Source of the DNA: Siphonodentalium dalli
Lineage: Eukaryota; Mollusca; Scaphopoda; Gadilida; Siphonodentaliidae
Direction: 5' to 3'
Length of the DNA: 64,000 bases
NCBI GenBank assembly: GCA_032622095.1
Contig: CP136062.1
Location: 5,640,001 to 5,704,000 of the forward strand
This document shows, piece after piece, positions 12,417-23,580 of the stretch. The number at the start of each line of letters is the position of its first letter. Position 1 is the first letter of the stretch. Both the position numbers and the translations under genes were made by a program. The notes under the pieces were generated by a model. That model searched no databases and had not been told where the DNA came from. It saw nothing but the letters and a program-made list of their open reading frames with translations.

Positions 12417-14185
12417 TAGTGTAGTGACTTAGCGACAAAATTTTGTCATATCGGAACGGACTGGCCAAAAGTGCCATTTTTTTATATTATATCAAGTTAG
12501 GTGTGCTCTTTCAGAAAGTGAACTAGAAACAGGTTTCTGGTCAATATTAACCCTTGTTTCCAGTATAAATCCAAGATGGCGGCCAAATTCAATCATTATT
12601 TCACCATGACGTTCCAACTGGTATACAATTTAAAGCACATGCATAATAAAGGCGTCATTCTATCCGGCATTGTCATATTTTGAAGATATTAGCAATCCAG
12701 GCTGACCAAATTTGAAAATTATCACTTTTTGGACCAAAAGCATGAAATTTTGTCATAAAATCATTCTCGTTTCAATTATTTCGGAATAATAAACAGACAA
12801 TTTCTCAAAACTGTTTCAGTGCAGATCAAAGGTTAAGATCTTAAAAATTTCAGAAAAGTATACTGCAAACAAAATATACAACATCTAGGACAAATTCGTA
12901 ACCATATTTTAGACATTTTGGATTATGTTACCCCTCACCTCAAAAATCATGAAATTTTGTTTTTGTGATAAACATCCGATAGAACATGGATGAGAATCTG
13001 TAAGGGGCTCTATTCGATCACATTTCTAAATACTGTAATTGCAATTACACACACAATGACCTAAGTTGAAATTTACAACTTTTTCGACTAAAATATGCAA
13101 TTTTGTGAGAAAATCCTCATCATTTCAAATATTTTGGTCCAATAAATGGTCATTTACACATAGGATATTTGCGATTGTTCAAAATGTTTGGTCTTAAATG
13201 TTTTGGACATATATACTGAAAACAATGAATACATTCTCTGTGGTTCATATGTAACAACGTTTCAGAACATTTGTTTTATGTTACCCCTCACCCCAAAAAG
13301 CACGAAAATGTGACTTGGTTGTAAAGATTCAATAAATCTTTGGTTAAATCTTATAAAGTGAGTTTGTCGATGACAATTAGTCATATATTGTTATGTAACA
13401 ATCTCATTGCCAGTATACTGTTTAAATTTACAATTGTATGCCTAATAACAGCTATATTTTATGGTAAAATAACCATCATTTCAAATATTTTCAACCAATA
13501 TATGGGCAATTTCTCAAACATTTTCCAAGATTGTACACCACATGCGACCTTGAAAGTTTCGAAAATGACTGTCGAATACAACACATTTAAAGGTGTATAC
13601 ATATCATGTCTTGGTGAAATAGAATAAAATTCTAAAAATCTATTATACCATAAATAATTTGAAGGTTTTGACTTATATAATCTACAAATGTAGCATACAA
13701 GAAGGGGTATATATAGACATGTAGTTCAGATCACAACTTTAATTTGTCTATCAATAATACACATAACATAAAGATGGTCTATCTTTGTTTATACTTAAAT
13801 TCACGTTTGTTATGTTGTACCTGTATTACTATAATGTGCACAGTCTGATAGACTCATAGATTGTCATGTTATAATCACCGGTGACCATGTTGATACATTG
13901 AACAAATATTTTAGGCATTCTTAATATCACAATTACAACTGCATAATTATGAGCATGGTAAATCAGCTATTGCACATTTGCACCTGTTACAAGTTTGGGA
14001 TTTGCAACAACACTTGATGAGTTCTGAACACGCAGCTGCAGCTTCGGTAATGTAGTCCACAATGGTTTACATCCATGATCTTCAACTGTCCATCTCCCAG
14101 TCATGCGGGCCATGTATTGGAATTTTTATGTCATGACAAGTGTACCACAATCCTGCCTGGTATATGGCTCATTTCATATGATGTA
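12417..14185 (+). repeat. Left terminal inverted repeat of the 4.8-kb element
   Basis: Matches 15575-17232 in reverse complement with frequent small differences. Shared stretches include 'ggactggccaaaagtgccat', 'cttgtttccagtataaatcc', 'atgttacccctcaccc' and 'tcagaactcat' in reverse. Its inner 300 bp encode, on the minus strand, the cysteine-rich C-terminus of the gene described at 13925-14946. Confidence 0.87.
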
Positions 14186-14946
14186 TTAGGGCCCCTTTTG
14201 AGCGACAAGTTTTGGAGAATTCTCTTCATATGCCTCATTATCAGCAACTTTTGACAACCTTTATTATAATTAATGGCAATGAAACGTTTGAGTTCTTTGA
14301 AAATATATGAGGACGAATCTAGTTGAATAAAAGGTTGATTCGCCTATAGAAGAAATGTACATGTATCTGTGATAACAGGATATTATTTCCATGCTATCCA
14401 GAAACTTGTTCTGCCCTTTATATGGAAGAACAAAGTGGTATCAAAACCAGATATCGAATGAAAATTGGGTAGTGATAACAATTGTCATCGCCCAGAGCGG
14501 AAAATGTGCTGTTGTCATGGTACAATGTTTTAGTTTTGCCTGTTCCTATCACCACCACTGTTAGCATCCGTAAACTTTGAAAACAGACCGATGACCATTA
14601 CCAGGACATATGTGTCAACAATCCGAGCACGGATGGTCGTCAGCCCACAAGAAAGCGCATGGATACTGTGCGGCACAATTCTAATATCAGCTTCCTCCTG
14701 ACAACAGTTTCTCAAGATTTACTAGGAAGAATTTGCTATTTAGAGAGTTGACGAACATTCTGTCATGTTTAACACTTTATCATCATGTTCTGACGCATTA
14801 CTTGTCAGGAATACAAAAAGTTCAAGCTTATTGTCAGAATGACGGAGGAAGTTGTTCCATTTTTTTGGAATCTTAGTTTGGCCACCAACTTTTCGTCAAA
14901 GAACTATACCACGATTCTCATTAGTGCTGCCTTTTGTGCTGCCTTC
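13925..14946 (-). pseudogene. Decayed C-terminal half of a HEEADTR-type uncharacterised transposon protein
   Basis: Read on the minus strand from 14946 downward, several frames together give a collinear set of motifs. These are an Arg-rich 'TNENRG' segment, then 'GGQTKIPKKWNNFLRHSDNK' plus 'LELF' (about 14800-14880), 'QEEADIRIVPHSIHA' and 'RIVDTYVLVMVIGLFSKF' (14560-14700), 'SISGFDTTLFFHIKGR' (about 14395-14450), and a Cys-rich tail 'CSELIKCCCKSQTCNRCKC' (about 13990-14050). I recognise this order from a large uncharacterised metazoan family with 'HEEADTR', 'VDTDV' and 'GCDTTS' blocks; the acidic residues suggest a metal-dependent nuclease-like fold, which is inference. In-frame stops and frameshifts break it throughout. 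Its C-terminal end lies inside the left inverted repeat. The family assignment is from memory, not from a search. Confidence 0.72.
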
Positions 14947-15011
14947 TAAACAACTATCCCACATAACACACATGACATTAACACTTCTTAGTTTGTAGAG
15001 TATAAAGTTCA

Positions 15012-15580
15012 TTGGTGACTGTAATAATTAAAAGTACATGTAGATCTTATCGCAGGCACAATAATTATATGTACAAGAACGCCTCCATAAAATATCGTGC
15101 ACGTACTTCCAATATTTTATTTCTTGTAATAGTGTGTTCGAACAACAATTGGGCAGTTCAAAAAACCCGAAATCGCTTCTCCGCCATTCCAAACGATCAA
15201 GTGCAGGAACAGGAGAACATCAAATTGAAAGGAAATGGAGCGTTGATAGGTTTAACAGAGAGCTCATCAACAATAACGAGATGGCTACAACTCCCCGAAC
15301 CAGACGTGTTTTTCTCTCATGAGAGTCGGCTATTTCCCCACGCCTTATCAACGGGAGGTAAATTCAAGGGGACACAATCTGATTTCTGGGATGTATCCGG
15401 GAAGCAATTGGGGATATATCGGACCCACCTAAAAATATTCAGTGCAAGATATTTGATGGAGGCGTTCTTGTGGATATGATTGTACCTGCGATATAGTATC
15501 TACTTTTAATGATTACGCCCAGTCACTAATGAAGTTTCTACTCTACAGACTAAGAAGTGTTATTGTCATATATATGTGGT
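15012..15580 (+). pseudogene. Inverted N-terminal half of the same transposon protein
   Basis: The plus-strand frame from 15012 reads 'WAVQKTRNRFSAIPNDQ' and then 'KLKGNGALIGLTESS' followed by 'RWLQLPEP' (about 15160-15300). This is the segment I associate with 'FSAIP-DQ-HEQNN' and 'GGAVGLTE' in the same family; here HEQNN is degraded to QEQEN. After a frameshift it continues 'DPPKNIQCKIFDGGVLVDMI' (about 15425-15475) and 'STFNDYAQSLMKF', and stops near a 'WCGTYE' segment at the right inverted repeat. In the family this half precedes the segment that begins the minus-strand half at 14946. The two halves thus lie head to head, best explained by inversion of about 14950-15575 inside the element. 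Confidence 0.68.
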
Positions 15581-17232
15581 GTGGGACATATGAAACAAGC
15601 TGCCTACCAGGTAGGATTGTGGTACACTTATGTCATGCCAAGCTGCAGTTGTGTGCTCAGAACTCATTAATTGTTGTTGCAAATCACAAACTTGTAACAG
15701 ATGCAAATGTACAAACGCTGATTTACCATACACAGAGTTATGTAGATGTAATTGTGTGCTTAAAATATTTGTTCAACGTATAAACACAGGCAGCCGTGAT
15801 TATAACATGACAATCTATGAGTTGCTAGGTATTATCAGTCTGTGAACATTATAGCTACATAACATAACAAATATGAATTTAAGAACACACTATAGACAAA
15901 GATAGGCCATCTTTATATGTATTATTGATTGAAAATTTAAAGTTGTGACCTGAAATGCATATCTGTATATACACCCCTCTTGAATGCTAGATTACATAAG
16001 TCAATGATATTTGGTCAAATATATCAATTAATGGTATTATAGATTCTTTTATTTTTATTTTATTTCACCAAAACATTACATGTATATACCCTTATATGTG
16101 TTGTATATATATTGGATGTTCATTTTCGAAACTTTTAAGACCGCATATTGTATATTATTGCATATTGCCATTTTATTGGTTGAACATATTTGAAATGATC
16201 AAATAAATTGTTATTAGGCATACAATTGTTAATTTCAACAGTATACTGACAATGAGATTGTTACATTATAATATATGACGAATTGCGATCGACAAACTCA
16301 TTTTATAAGATTTAACCAAAGATTTATTGAATCCTTACAAGTCACATTTTCGTGATTTTTGGGGTGAGGGGTAACATAAACCAAATGTTTCTGAAACGTT
16401 GTTACATATGAACCACAGACAATGTATTCATTGTTTTCAGTATATATGTCCAAAACATTTAAGACCAAACCTTTTGACCTATCGCAAATATCCTATGTGT
16501 AAATGACCATTTATTGGACCAAAATATTTTAAATGACGAGGATTTTCTTACAAAATTACATATGTTTTGTCGAAAAAGATGTTATATTTCAACTTTGGTC
16601 ATTGTGTATGTAATTGCCATTGCAGTATTTAGAAATGTGATCAAATAGTGTCCTTTATAGATTATCATCCATGTTCTGTCGGATGCTTATCACAAAAACA
16701 ATATTTCATGATTTTTGGGGTGAGGGGTAACATAATCCAAAATTTATAAAATACGGTTAAGAATGTGTCCTAGATGTTGTATGTTTTGATTAGAGTATAC
16801 ATGTCCAAAAATGCTAAGACCTTAACCTTTGATCTGCACTGAAACATTTTTGAGAAATTGTCTGTTTATTATTCCGAAATAATTGAAACGAGAATGATTA
16901 TATGACAAAATTGCATGTTTTTGGTACAAAAAGTGATAAATTTCCAATTTGGTCAGCCTGGGTTGCTACTATCTTCCAAATATGACAATGTCAGGTTGAA
17001 TGACGCCTTTATTATGCATGCGCCTCAATTTTTTATACCAGTTGGAACGTCAGTGTGAAATAATGATTGAATTTGACCGCCATCTTGGATTTATACTGGA
17101 AACAAGGGTTAATATTGATCAGAAACCTGTTTCTAGTTCACTTTCTGAAAGAGCACACATAACTTGACAAAATATAAAAAAATGGCACTTTTGGCCAGTC
17201 CGTTCCAAAACAAACGCTAAGTCACTACACTA
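15575..17232 (-). repeat. Right terminal inverted repeat of the 4.8-kb element
   Basis: Reverse complement of 12417-14185. Near its inner end the plus strand encodes a second copy of the cysteine-rich C-terminus ('CSELINCCCKSQTCNRCKC', about 15645-15705) followed by 'ELCRCNC'. It differs from the left-arm copy at a few residues, so the arms have diverged since they were formed. Because the C-terminal coding sequence lies inside the repeats, each arm carries an outward-facing copy. Confidence 0.87.
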
Positions 17233-17425
17233 TATAGGCCTGTAAAGACTGATCGTGAATCCAGTGTACCGCTATACATGTACATTTCAAACAAAACATG
17301 TATCGTATTGTGTCACACATGTACACGTATATGCCTGTAAAGACTGATCGTGAATCCAGTGTACCGCTATACATGTACATTTCAAACAATACATGTATCA
17401 CATTGCGACGAATGATTGCGTCATA
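17233..17425 (+). repeat. 95-bp tandem repeat resumed right of the element
   Basis: Two further copies of the unit at 12130-12416, in the same orientation, with 'actgatcgtgaatcc' in place of 'actcgttgtgaatcc'. The last copy decays after 'acatgtatca'. Left and right copies carry different diagnostic bases, which gives a way to order array growth against insertion. Confidence 0.9.
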
Positions 17426-18870
17426 CATGATTACATGTGCAGATAGTGATGGATAATGCAGTGCTTTATTGCAAATTCAGTGTACATGTACCTTACATAA
17501 AACTCTCTAGTGAACTACTGGCACATGTACGGTACAGGGGCGGATCCATAAAATTTGAAAGGGGGGGCACCATTAATATAGGCATATATGATGCATAGCA
17601 TCATCCGAGCCGCAAAGCGGCGAGCGTGGGAGAGCACAAGAACGGAGATCCCCCTCTCGTATGGGTGGGGATACAGGGAACCTCTCCCGGGAATTTTTAT
17701 TTTACATTCAAAACGATGAGTTTTCCTGTGTTCGGTGTCCATTGAAAAATCAATCAGATACTGATATTAAAATAAATATAAGAGAAATAATTTTGAGTTA
17801 CGTATATAAACATGCACGCATAAAACCCAAATCTCAGTTTATGTAGATTATATTGAGCTAGTGACAATTAAATTTACTCGTATCAATGGATGTATCGATG
17901 TTACATGTACATTATTACACCAGGACTGCGCACATGTACATCACACGAGTGGGCAGTACTTTATAAACATGGTCATACGGTATGCTATATGGAGAGTCGT
18001 GCAGTGCATGATAGAAGATTAAAGCTCTGTGGTTTCACACCAGTGATATGTCCTCAATATATATGGCAGGGATGTACGTGTCAACACTGCGGATTACTAG
18101 TATGTGTTCAAAATACTACATATTGGTCAGATTATAATTATATAGCTGCATGCTTACAGCTACCGTAGTTCAATTTGTGCGATGGAATGGGCCCAGGGGT
18201 CACCGGTTCGACCATATGGTTTGGGCCGGTGCATTGGATAAATATGTCAATTAAATCCTCCATACAATCAAATGCTCAGACAATATACCGGTATACATGT
18301 ATATGTTGTATTGGCTTATCCCAAAGTGTAGCAGTATCAATTATATTGCTACATACATGTACATGTATATATAGATGGAATTTACATTTGACACCACAGT
18401 TAGAATTGCTATATATATGTTTATAGAAAAACTTTGGGTACCTAAATCTTGGCGCAGGGCGACATAATTAGTTTGTTCTGCATGGCGAAAATAGTCCACG
18501 TCACGGGATGTTTGTTTCGCCATTACATGGATCTACATCCATCCAAAGTTGAAATAACTGTACTTGAATCAGATTACTGTTGTATACATGTACATATACA
18601 TGTATGTTAGCAGTATTAAGTGCATACACTTTGGGCGCTCAGAGACAAATGGCGGCCGGACACGTCCCAAAAAAGTCTTGCTATGGCGAAAATAGAGGGA
18701 GCGCGCACTGAGGCGCCGGATGGTAGATCCGCCCTTGCACCGCATGTACATGTACATGACAAATTGTTTTTTTTAAAACCACTTTTAGAAATTGAGAGTT
18801 TTTTGAAAATTCACGGATAGCGCACATCCTTAATTATGTGTATTTGACTCATCTAACATGTACATGTAGC
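17426..18870. other. Gene-free stretch
   Basis: No supported gene. 'ccgcaaagcggcgagcg' near 17610 is a short dyad. Frames of 60-92 codons at 17.5-18.8 kb show no motif I recognise. 18180-18260 contains 'caccggttcgacc', which resembles a pol III B-box, but no matching A-box or 3' structure was found. Confidence 0.4.
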
Positions 18871-18871
18871 T

Positions 18872-18985
18872 AACTTCGGAAATTGTAATCGATTATCGGC
18901 TTTATTAACATTCATCGATTATATGATTAATCGTGGCAACCATAGACGGATACTTGAACACAACTAAAAAACGTCTATTCTATTT
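18872..18985 (+). repeat. Dispersed repeat, copy 1 ('aaattgtaatcgattatcgg')
   Basis: Closely matches 29230-29350 over about 115 bp, sharing 'aaattgtaatcgattatcgg', 'gattaatcgtggca' and 'acacaacta'. Here it directly precedes a block of 160-bp cores; the second copy closely follows one. The association suggests it is a flank of that element family or a preferred target. Confidence 0.75.
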
Positions 18986-18989
18986 GTGC

Positions 18990-19402
18990 CAAAAAATATA
19001 GTCATGCAAAGAGTAAAATCCAAGATGGCTGCTGGCGGAGATGTTTTTTGGCCGAACGACCCCAAAATTACTCGTTCCCATCTGCATGTCAAGATTAACA
19101 TCCATGACAAATTTCATGATGATCAGACAAACAGTACGACAGGTAGCCCATACTAATAGATTGATTTTGTAAAATCCAAGATGGTCGCTGTTGGCCATGT
19201 TTTTTGCCGAATGAACCCAAAATGCCTCCACCCCATCTACATGTGAATGTCAACAGCCATTACAAATTTCATAATGATCCTACCAAAGGCAGGACCTGCA
19301 GTACCGGTACTAGTATGTACACATCTAGCCCGTGCCAAAGGATTACGTATACATGCTTGTACTAAATTGTACCGAGAAATTGGCAAGAAACAATTATATA
19401 TA
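18990..19402 (+). repeat. 160-bp core array, copy B of the local duplication
   Basis: Two to three core units followed by the same unique 3' part as 10730-10850. Mismatches between the two copies are scattered, for example 'ggctgctggcggagatg' here against 'ggctgctgacggacatg', so the duplication is not recent. Confidence 0.8.
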
Positions 19403-20165
19403 TAATTTGTATATAATAATTTCAACTATTAGAATAAAGTCTATATCAGATTTATTTGAGGTATTGACTTAGTGTGAGCTGGTTTATACTTGTCATGTAT
19501 CGGATTTATAGTATGAGCTGGAATATACACTGATGTTTTATTCATTACTTCATTAATTTTTAAACATCTTATTTTTAAAATTCATTTGATAGTGTCATTA
19601 TTTCAATTAGAAAATTCCCAATTTACTGTGTTATGGTATCTATTTTTCCCAATTGCATGGACCCCGGGCCCTTTCCCAAAAATACCCAAGATTATCACTG
19701 TCAGATCCTCTAGAGTTGGCATACTATGGTTCTGGTATCGCCAAACATTAGTTTTGTGTCCAATGTGGGGAAGGTAGTGGTGTGGTGAAAGCTTCCCTAA
19801 GACACAAGATTCAAGACAGTCACTCCTATGTGCGAGATGTGTACAGAGAGCGGTCTGACTCCTGTTATTGCCAGGCCATATGATAAACAAGAAAACCATA
19901 GTCAGAAATGGTAACGCCACCAATAGTATAGTATTACATATAAATAGAAATTATACAAAATACATAAAATATTTTGATAAAAATTGCGTTTATACAAGTA
20001 ATCCTTCAAATTATTACTAACAAAGCAAGTAAACGACTGTAAACTTAATTTTCCCTTTCAATTTTTTGTTTGGTTAAATAAAGCAATAATTTAAATGTAA
20101 CATTTGGTTTTAAAAAAAATTATTGACCGTGGCTCTTCCAATAATTGCGCGACTGACCTGGTCAA
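19403..20165. other. Gene-free stretch
   Basis: No gene supported. Opposed frames of 63 and 106 codons near 19.6-19.9 kb share no motif with families I know. The remainder is AT-rich. Confidence 0.4.
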
Positions 20166-20169
20166 TTGT

Positions 20170-20400
20170 TCTTAAGAAGTTGTTTTGAGAATTACTATGG
20201 AGGGAAATAGTTATGGCTGTGGCTTCGCAAGTAATTAACTTGGTGACGTGATGTTAACAAATCTGAACTCCAGTAAACCAAGGACGCTCCATACCAAACA
20301 TAAGGTAAATTAATAATTCTTTAGAAGTTGTTTTAAGATTTAGTATGGAGGGAAATAATTGTGGTGCTGGCTTCGCAACTATTTGACCTCATTGTAACAA
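20170..20400 (+). repeat. Diverged direct duplication, about 150-bp period
   Basis: 'agaagttgttttgagaatta' at about 20175 and 'agaagttgttttaagattta' at about 20322 begin parallel segments that both continue with 'tatggagggaaata' and 'ggcttcgcaa'. Two copies only. The 20400-20780 stretch that follows holds no recognisable feature. Confidence 0.75.
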
Positions 20401-20782
20401 ATATAAATATTAGTCACTCAGGCAATATATGTATATATTCTGTATATTAAGTTATTGGGCCTTACGTGTCTTGAGATGTCTAAATATTTTTCGATGGACA
20501 GATCGCACAAGGGACCCACGCCAATCTTCTCTGTTGGGATTCCAATTGTTGACTTATTAAACATGCACATATGCTTATGATACAGTCGCGCGCGCAGCAC
20601 GCTCCCGTGAGTCGGGTTTTGGATCCCAGTCAATGAAAATATCATTGAAATAATCGGTTTCCCCCAATAAACATCCATATATTCAATATACATGTTTTGG
20701 AGTAGAATTAGGCAGTCCATATTGGACGCCATCATGAAATTTATTTTGTTTTGTTTTAATTTTCACACATATTTATTAGTTA

Positions 20783-21505
20783 TGTGGATGGAGTTCTCAT
20801 TAAACCTCACATCCTTATATTGGTTACAGTAATGCCCAAAGTAATTGACCACTTAACCACATCAGAATTATTGGTAATTTTTCAGGATTTAAAATCCTGA
20901 AAAATTACCAATAATTCTGCTGTGGTTAAGTGGTCAATTACTTTGAACATTACTGTATGAGGATTGAGTTATCATTAAACCTCAAATCCTTATATTGGTT
21001 ACAGTAATGCCCAAAGTAATTGACCACTTAACCACAACATAATTATGGGTATTTTTTCAGCATTTAAAATCCTGATAAATTACCCATTATTCTGCTGTGC
21101 TAAAGTGGACAATTACTTTAAACATTACTGTATGAAGATTGAGTTATCATTAAACCTCAAATCCTTATAATGGTTACAGTAATGCCCAAAGTAATTGACC
21201 ACTTAACCACAACATAATTATGGGTATTTTTTCAGCATTTAAAATCCTGATAAATTACCCATTATTCTGCTGTGCTTAAGTGGTCAATTACTTTAAACAT
21301 TACTGTATGAAGATTGAGTTATCATTAAACCTCAAATCCTTATATTGGTTACAGTAATGCCCAAAGTAATTGACCACTTAACCACAGCATAATTATGGGT
21401 AATTTTTCAGGATTTAAAATCATTAAAAAATACCCATAATTTAGCTGTGGTTAAGTGATCAATTACTTTGGACATTACTGTATGTAGATGGAGTTAAACC
21501 TCACA
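20783..21505. repeat. Tandem array of four palindromic mariner-type MITE units, 175-bp period
   Basis: Four 133-bp palindromic units at 20825-20957, 21000-21132, 21175-21307 and 21350-21482, each starting exactly 175 bases after the previous one. Every unit begins 'ta-cagtaatg' and ends 'cattactg-ta', with arms of about 60 bp that fold almost end to end around 'ttttaaaatcctg'-type centres. TA borders with CAGT termini fit a Tc1/mariner MITE. The 42-bp spacers are also conserved ('ttatcattaaacctcaaatc'), so the repeating unit is MITE plus flank, amplified by tandem duplication, not by four insertions. Confidence 0.92.
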
Positions 21506-22445
21506 ACAGTGTGTTGGGGATTTGGACCTTGACTTTGGACCTTTGGTTTTTAACGCAACAAATGCGCGTACGCCTTATACACAAATTTCTTGGATAAGAT
21601 GAGTTTGAAGCCTGCTTACATTTCAAAATGTTGTCAGTTTTGTATTCTCTGCAGCGGAACTCGACGCATTGAAGCAAAAGTTACAAGAGATAAAATGTGT
21701 ACGTAACGAGACTATAATACAAATGAAAAAATAAATTCAGGGAGGGGTGGGCGATACAGGGAACTAAGGGTTGAACCGATATACATTTATAGAGCGATAA
21801 TGACCAATGTTGACATATTATGCATCTCAACTCTACTGAACATTGAAACAAGGCTATAAAATAGGGGGTGTCAGAATCTTAGTCATCTCTATATAGTGCC
21901 AGAATAGTCATTTATGGACTTCTATAAGATGTTGGGTTGGTACGATATATGAACTCGGAGACAAAGGGGTTCGTACCGATGAACTGACATAAATTAGTGG
22001 AGCGATGTTGCCATGTAATGTATCGCGACTGTACTAAAGCAGCAATGACATAAAATGGGGCAGGGTATGAAATTATCTCTATCTCTATAGATGGCACCAG
22101 GATTATATAGAAAGGAATAGCAATTGATATACGTATACGGTATACTATAGTAATATCATAGACATATAAGTACAAGTATCACGCCATAAAATATTAAGTA
22201 ACGTGACTATAGCGATTGGATTAGAGGTTGGGTTGGTTATATGTGGATAATTGGATATGGAGTTCATACCGATGAAACGATACAAATTAGTGGAGCGATA
22301 AAGACCAATGTTGACACTTAGTCAGGCTACGTGGGAGAAAATAGGGTTTGATACGATAGGCCGAAATAAATTTGACGTATAAAGTAACGTGACTGAACTG
22401 TCGCACAATTATCATATATAACGGCCAAATATGGACTCTAGTGCC
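21506..22445. repeat. Gene-free; diverged repeated block, about 330-bp period
   Basis: The words 'aattagtggagcgat' (about 21990 and 22285), 'gttgggttggt' (about 21930 and 22228) and 'gaccaatgttgacat/acac' (about 21800 and 22305) recur in the same order. This indicates two to three old copies of a unit of about 300-500 bp. No gene seen. Confidence 0.5.
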
Positions 22446-22509
22446 CAATATGGAACAGCTCAGAAAACATTTGCAGGGGCCTAACATTTATTTAACAAGG
22501 CAATTGGCA

Positions 22510-22862
22510 TCTGCCATATACAAATCGATTTATGTCGATAAATCTCATATTTTTCAAAAATTTAGCTCACACTTGGTGTGTGTGCGTGGGATACTTATAT
22601 ATTCTAAAATGACAGGGTACAGCACGTAATTATTTTTTAGATCGAAGAAATGATTCTTTTTCGTTGATAAAATTTAACACAGGATTTCACATTAAAATCG
22701 ATTTATGTCTATAAAACTGTCATTTTTCAAAATTTTTAGCTGAAATTTGGTATGTATGTATGTAATACTTATATATTCTTAAAATGACAGAGTTCAGTGC
22801 GTAATTATGTTTTAGATGGAAGAAATTGAATTTGTTTTCGATAATAAATTTACACTACAGCG
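22510..22862 (+). repeat. Tandem duplication, about 175-bp unit
   Basis: Two copies both start 'aaatcgatttatgtc' (about 22521 and 22697). They share 'catttttcaaaa', 'acttatatattct', 'aaaatgacag' and 'cgtaattat' in order. Copy number is two; divergence is moderate. Confidence 0.82.
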
Positions 22863-23109
22863 TGGACCGTGGACGGGTCATCGAGTAGACGCATTTTTGT
22901 AAACAGGCTTTTGTCAATTGCCATTTTGGTCAAATTAAACCCTTCTCGACCGGGACAGCAGATCCGAATAGTAGATAAGATGTATTTAGATAGAATTATC
23001 AAAATAATTTGACAGATTCGGGTGCATGTTAAGAGAATCGAGTGGAGAAATCTCGGTGATAATTCCAGAAAATAAAGATGGCGGATAATCACAATGAAAC
23101 TACCCACAA

Positions 23110-23580
23110 TTCACTTCACTACACCAGGGTTTCCCAATGGGTTACACATTATTTTCAGTCTATCAAATTATATATATTTTCAACAACAAGTGACTTTACG
23201 TTTACAATTTCAGCCTGTCCTGACTATATCGATACGATTTATCACATTTTCAAAAACATTTTATACACCGGTGACGTTAACTTTACAATTTAAGCATATA
23301 CGTGATTATATCGGTACGATTGAGTAAGGTACAAATACAAATATCCAAGAATAAACCAGGGGCTCCCAATGGGTGATATATTATTTTCAGGCTATCAGAT
23401 TATTTATATTTACAACAACATATTATTACACCGGTGACTTTAAGTTTACAATTTCAGCCTGTTCTGACCCTATGGATACGATTTATCATATTTTCAAAAA
23501 CATATTATACACCGGTGCCGTTAACTTTACAATTTCAGCATATACGTGATTATATTGGTACAAAAAAAAATATCGAGGAA
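23110..23580 (+). repeat. Tandem duplication, about 233-bp unit
   Basis: Two copies start 'ccaggg-ttcccaatgggt' (about 23123 and 23356). Inside each, 'acaccggtgac' and 'tttacaatttcagc' occur twice, so the unit has an internal sub-repeat of about 90 bp. Overlapping 71-77 codon frames here are read-throughs of these copies. Confidence 0.82.

Larger units (their letters stand above)
12417..17232. mobile_element. 4.8-kb DNA element with about 1.7-kb terminal inverted repeats
   Basis: The left end reads 'tagtgtagtgacttagcg' and the right end is its exact reverse complement ('cgctaagtcactacacta'). The inverted similarity continues inward to about 14185 on the left and 15575 on the right, so each arm is about 1.7 kb. 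The interior is about 1.4 kb. The insertion splits a 95-bp tandem repeat. Aligning the two flanks with the unbroken unit leaves a shared 'tat' (12414-12416 and 17233-17235), consistent with a 3-bp target duplication, though the tandem context makes this uncertain. Interior and arms carry pieces of a decayed gene (separate entries). I cannot assign a superfamily. The ends are not those of a CACTA element: the CACTA word is inward-facing here. Confidence 0.88.

Noticed and set aside
12417-17232. CACTA (En/Spm) assignment from the 'cactacacta' end and 3-bp duplication
   Set aside because: CACTA elements begin with CACTA at the 5' end; here the word faces inward, and the coding motifs are not those of that superfamily.
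12417-17232. Polinton/Maverick assignment from the long TIRs
   Set aside because: The element is far too short and no DNA polymerase B, integrase or capsid motif is present.
18180-18260. Possible tRNA or SINE from 'ggttcgacc'
   Set aside because: No A-box at the right distance and no cloverleaf.
19603-19923. 106-codon minus-strand frame
   Set aside because: No motif, no supporting signals, and an overlapping frame on the other strand.
20418-20735. 105-codon minus-strand frame
   Set aside because: No domain I can name; no splice or promoter support.
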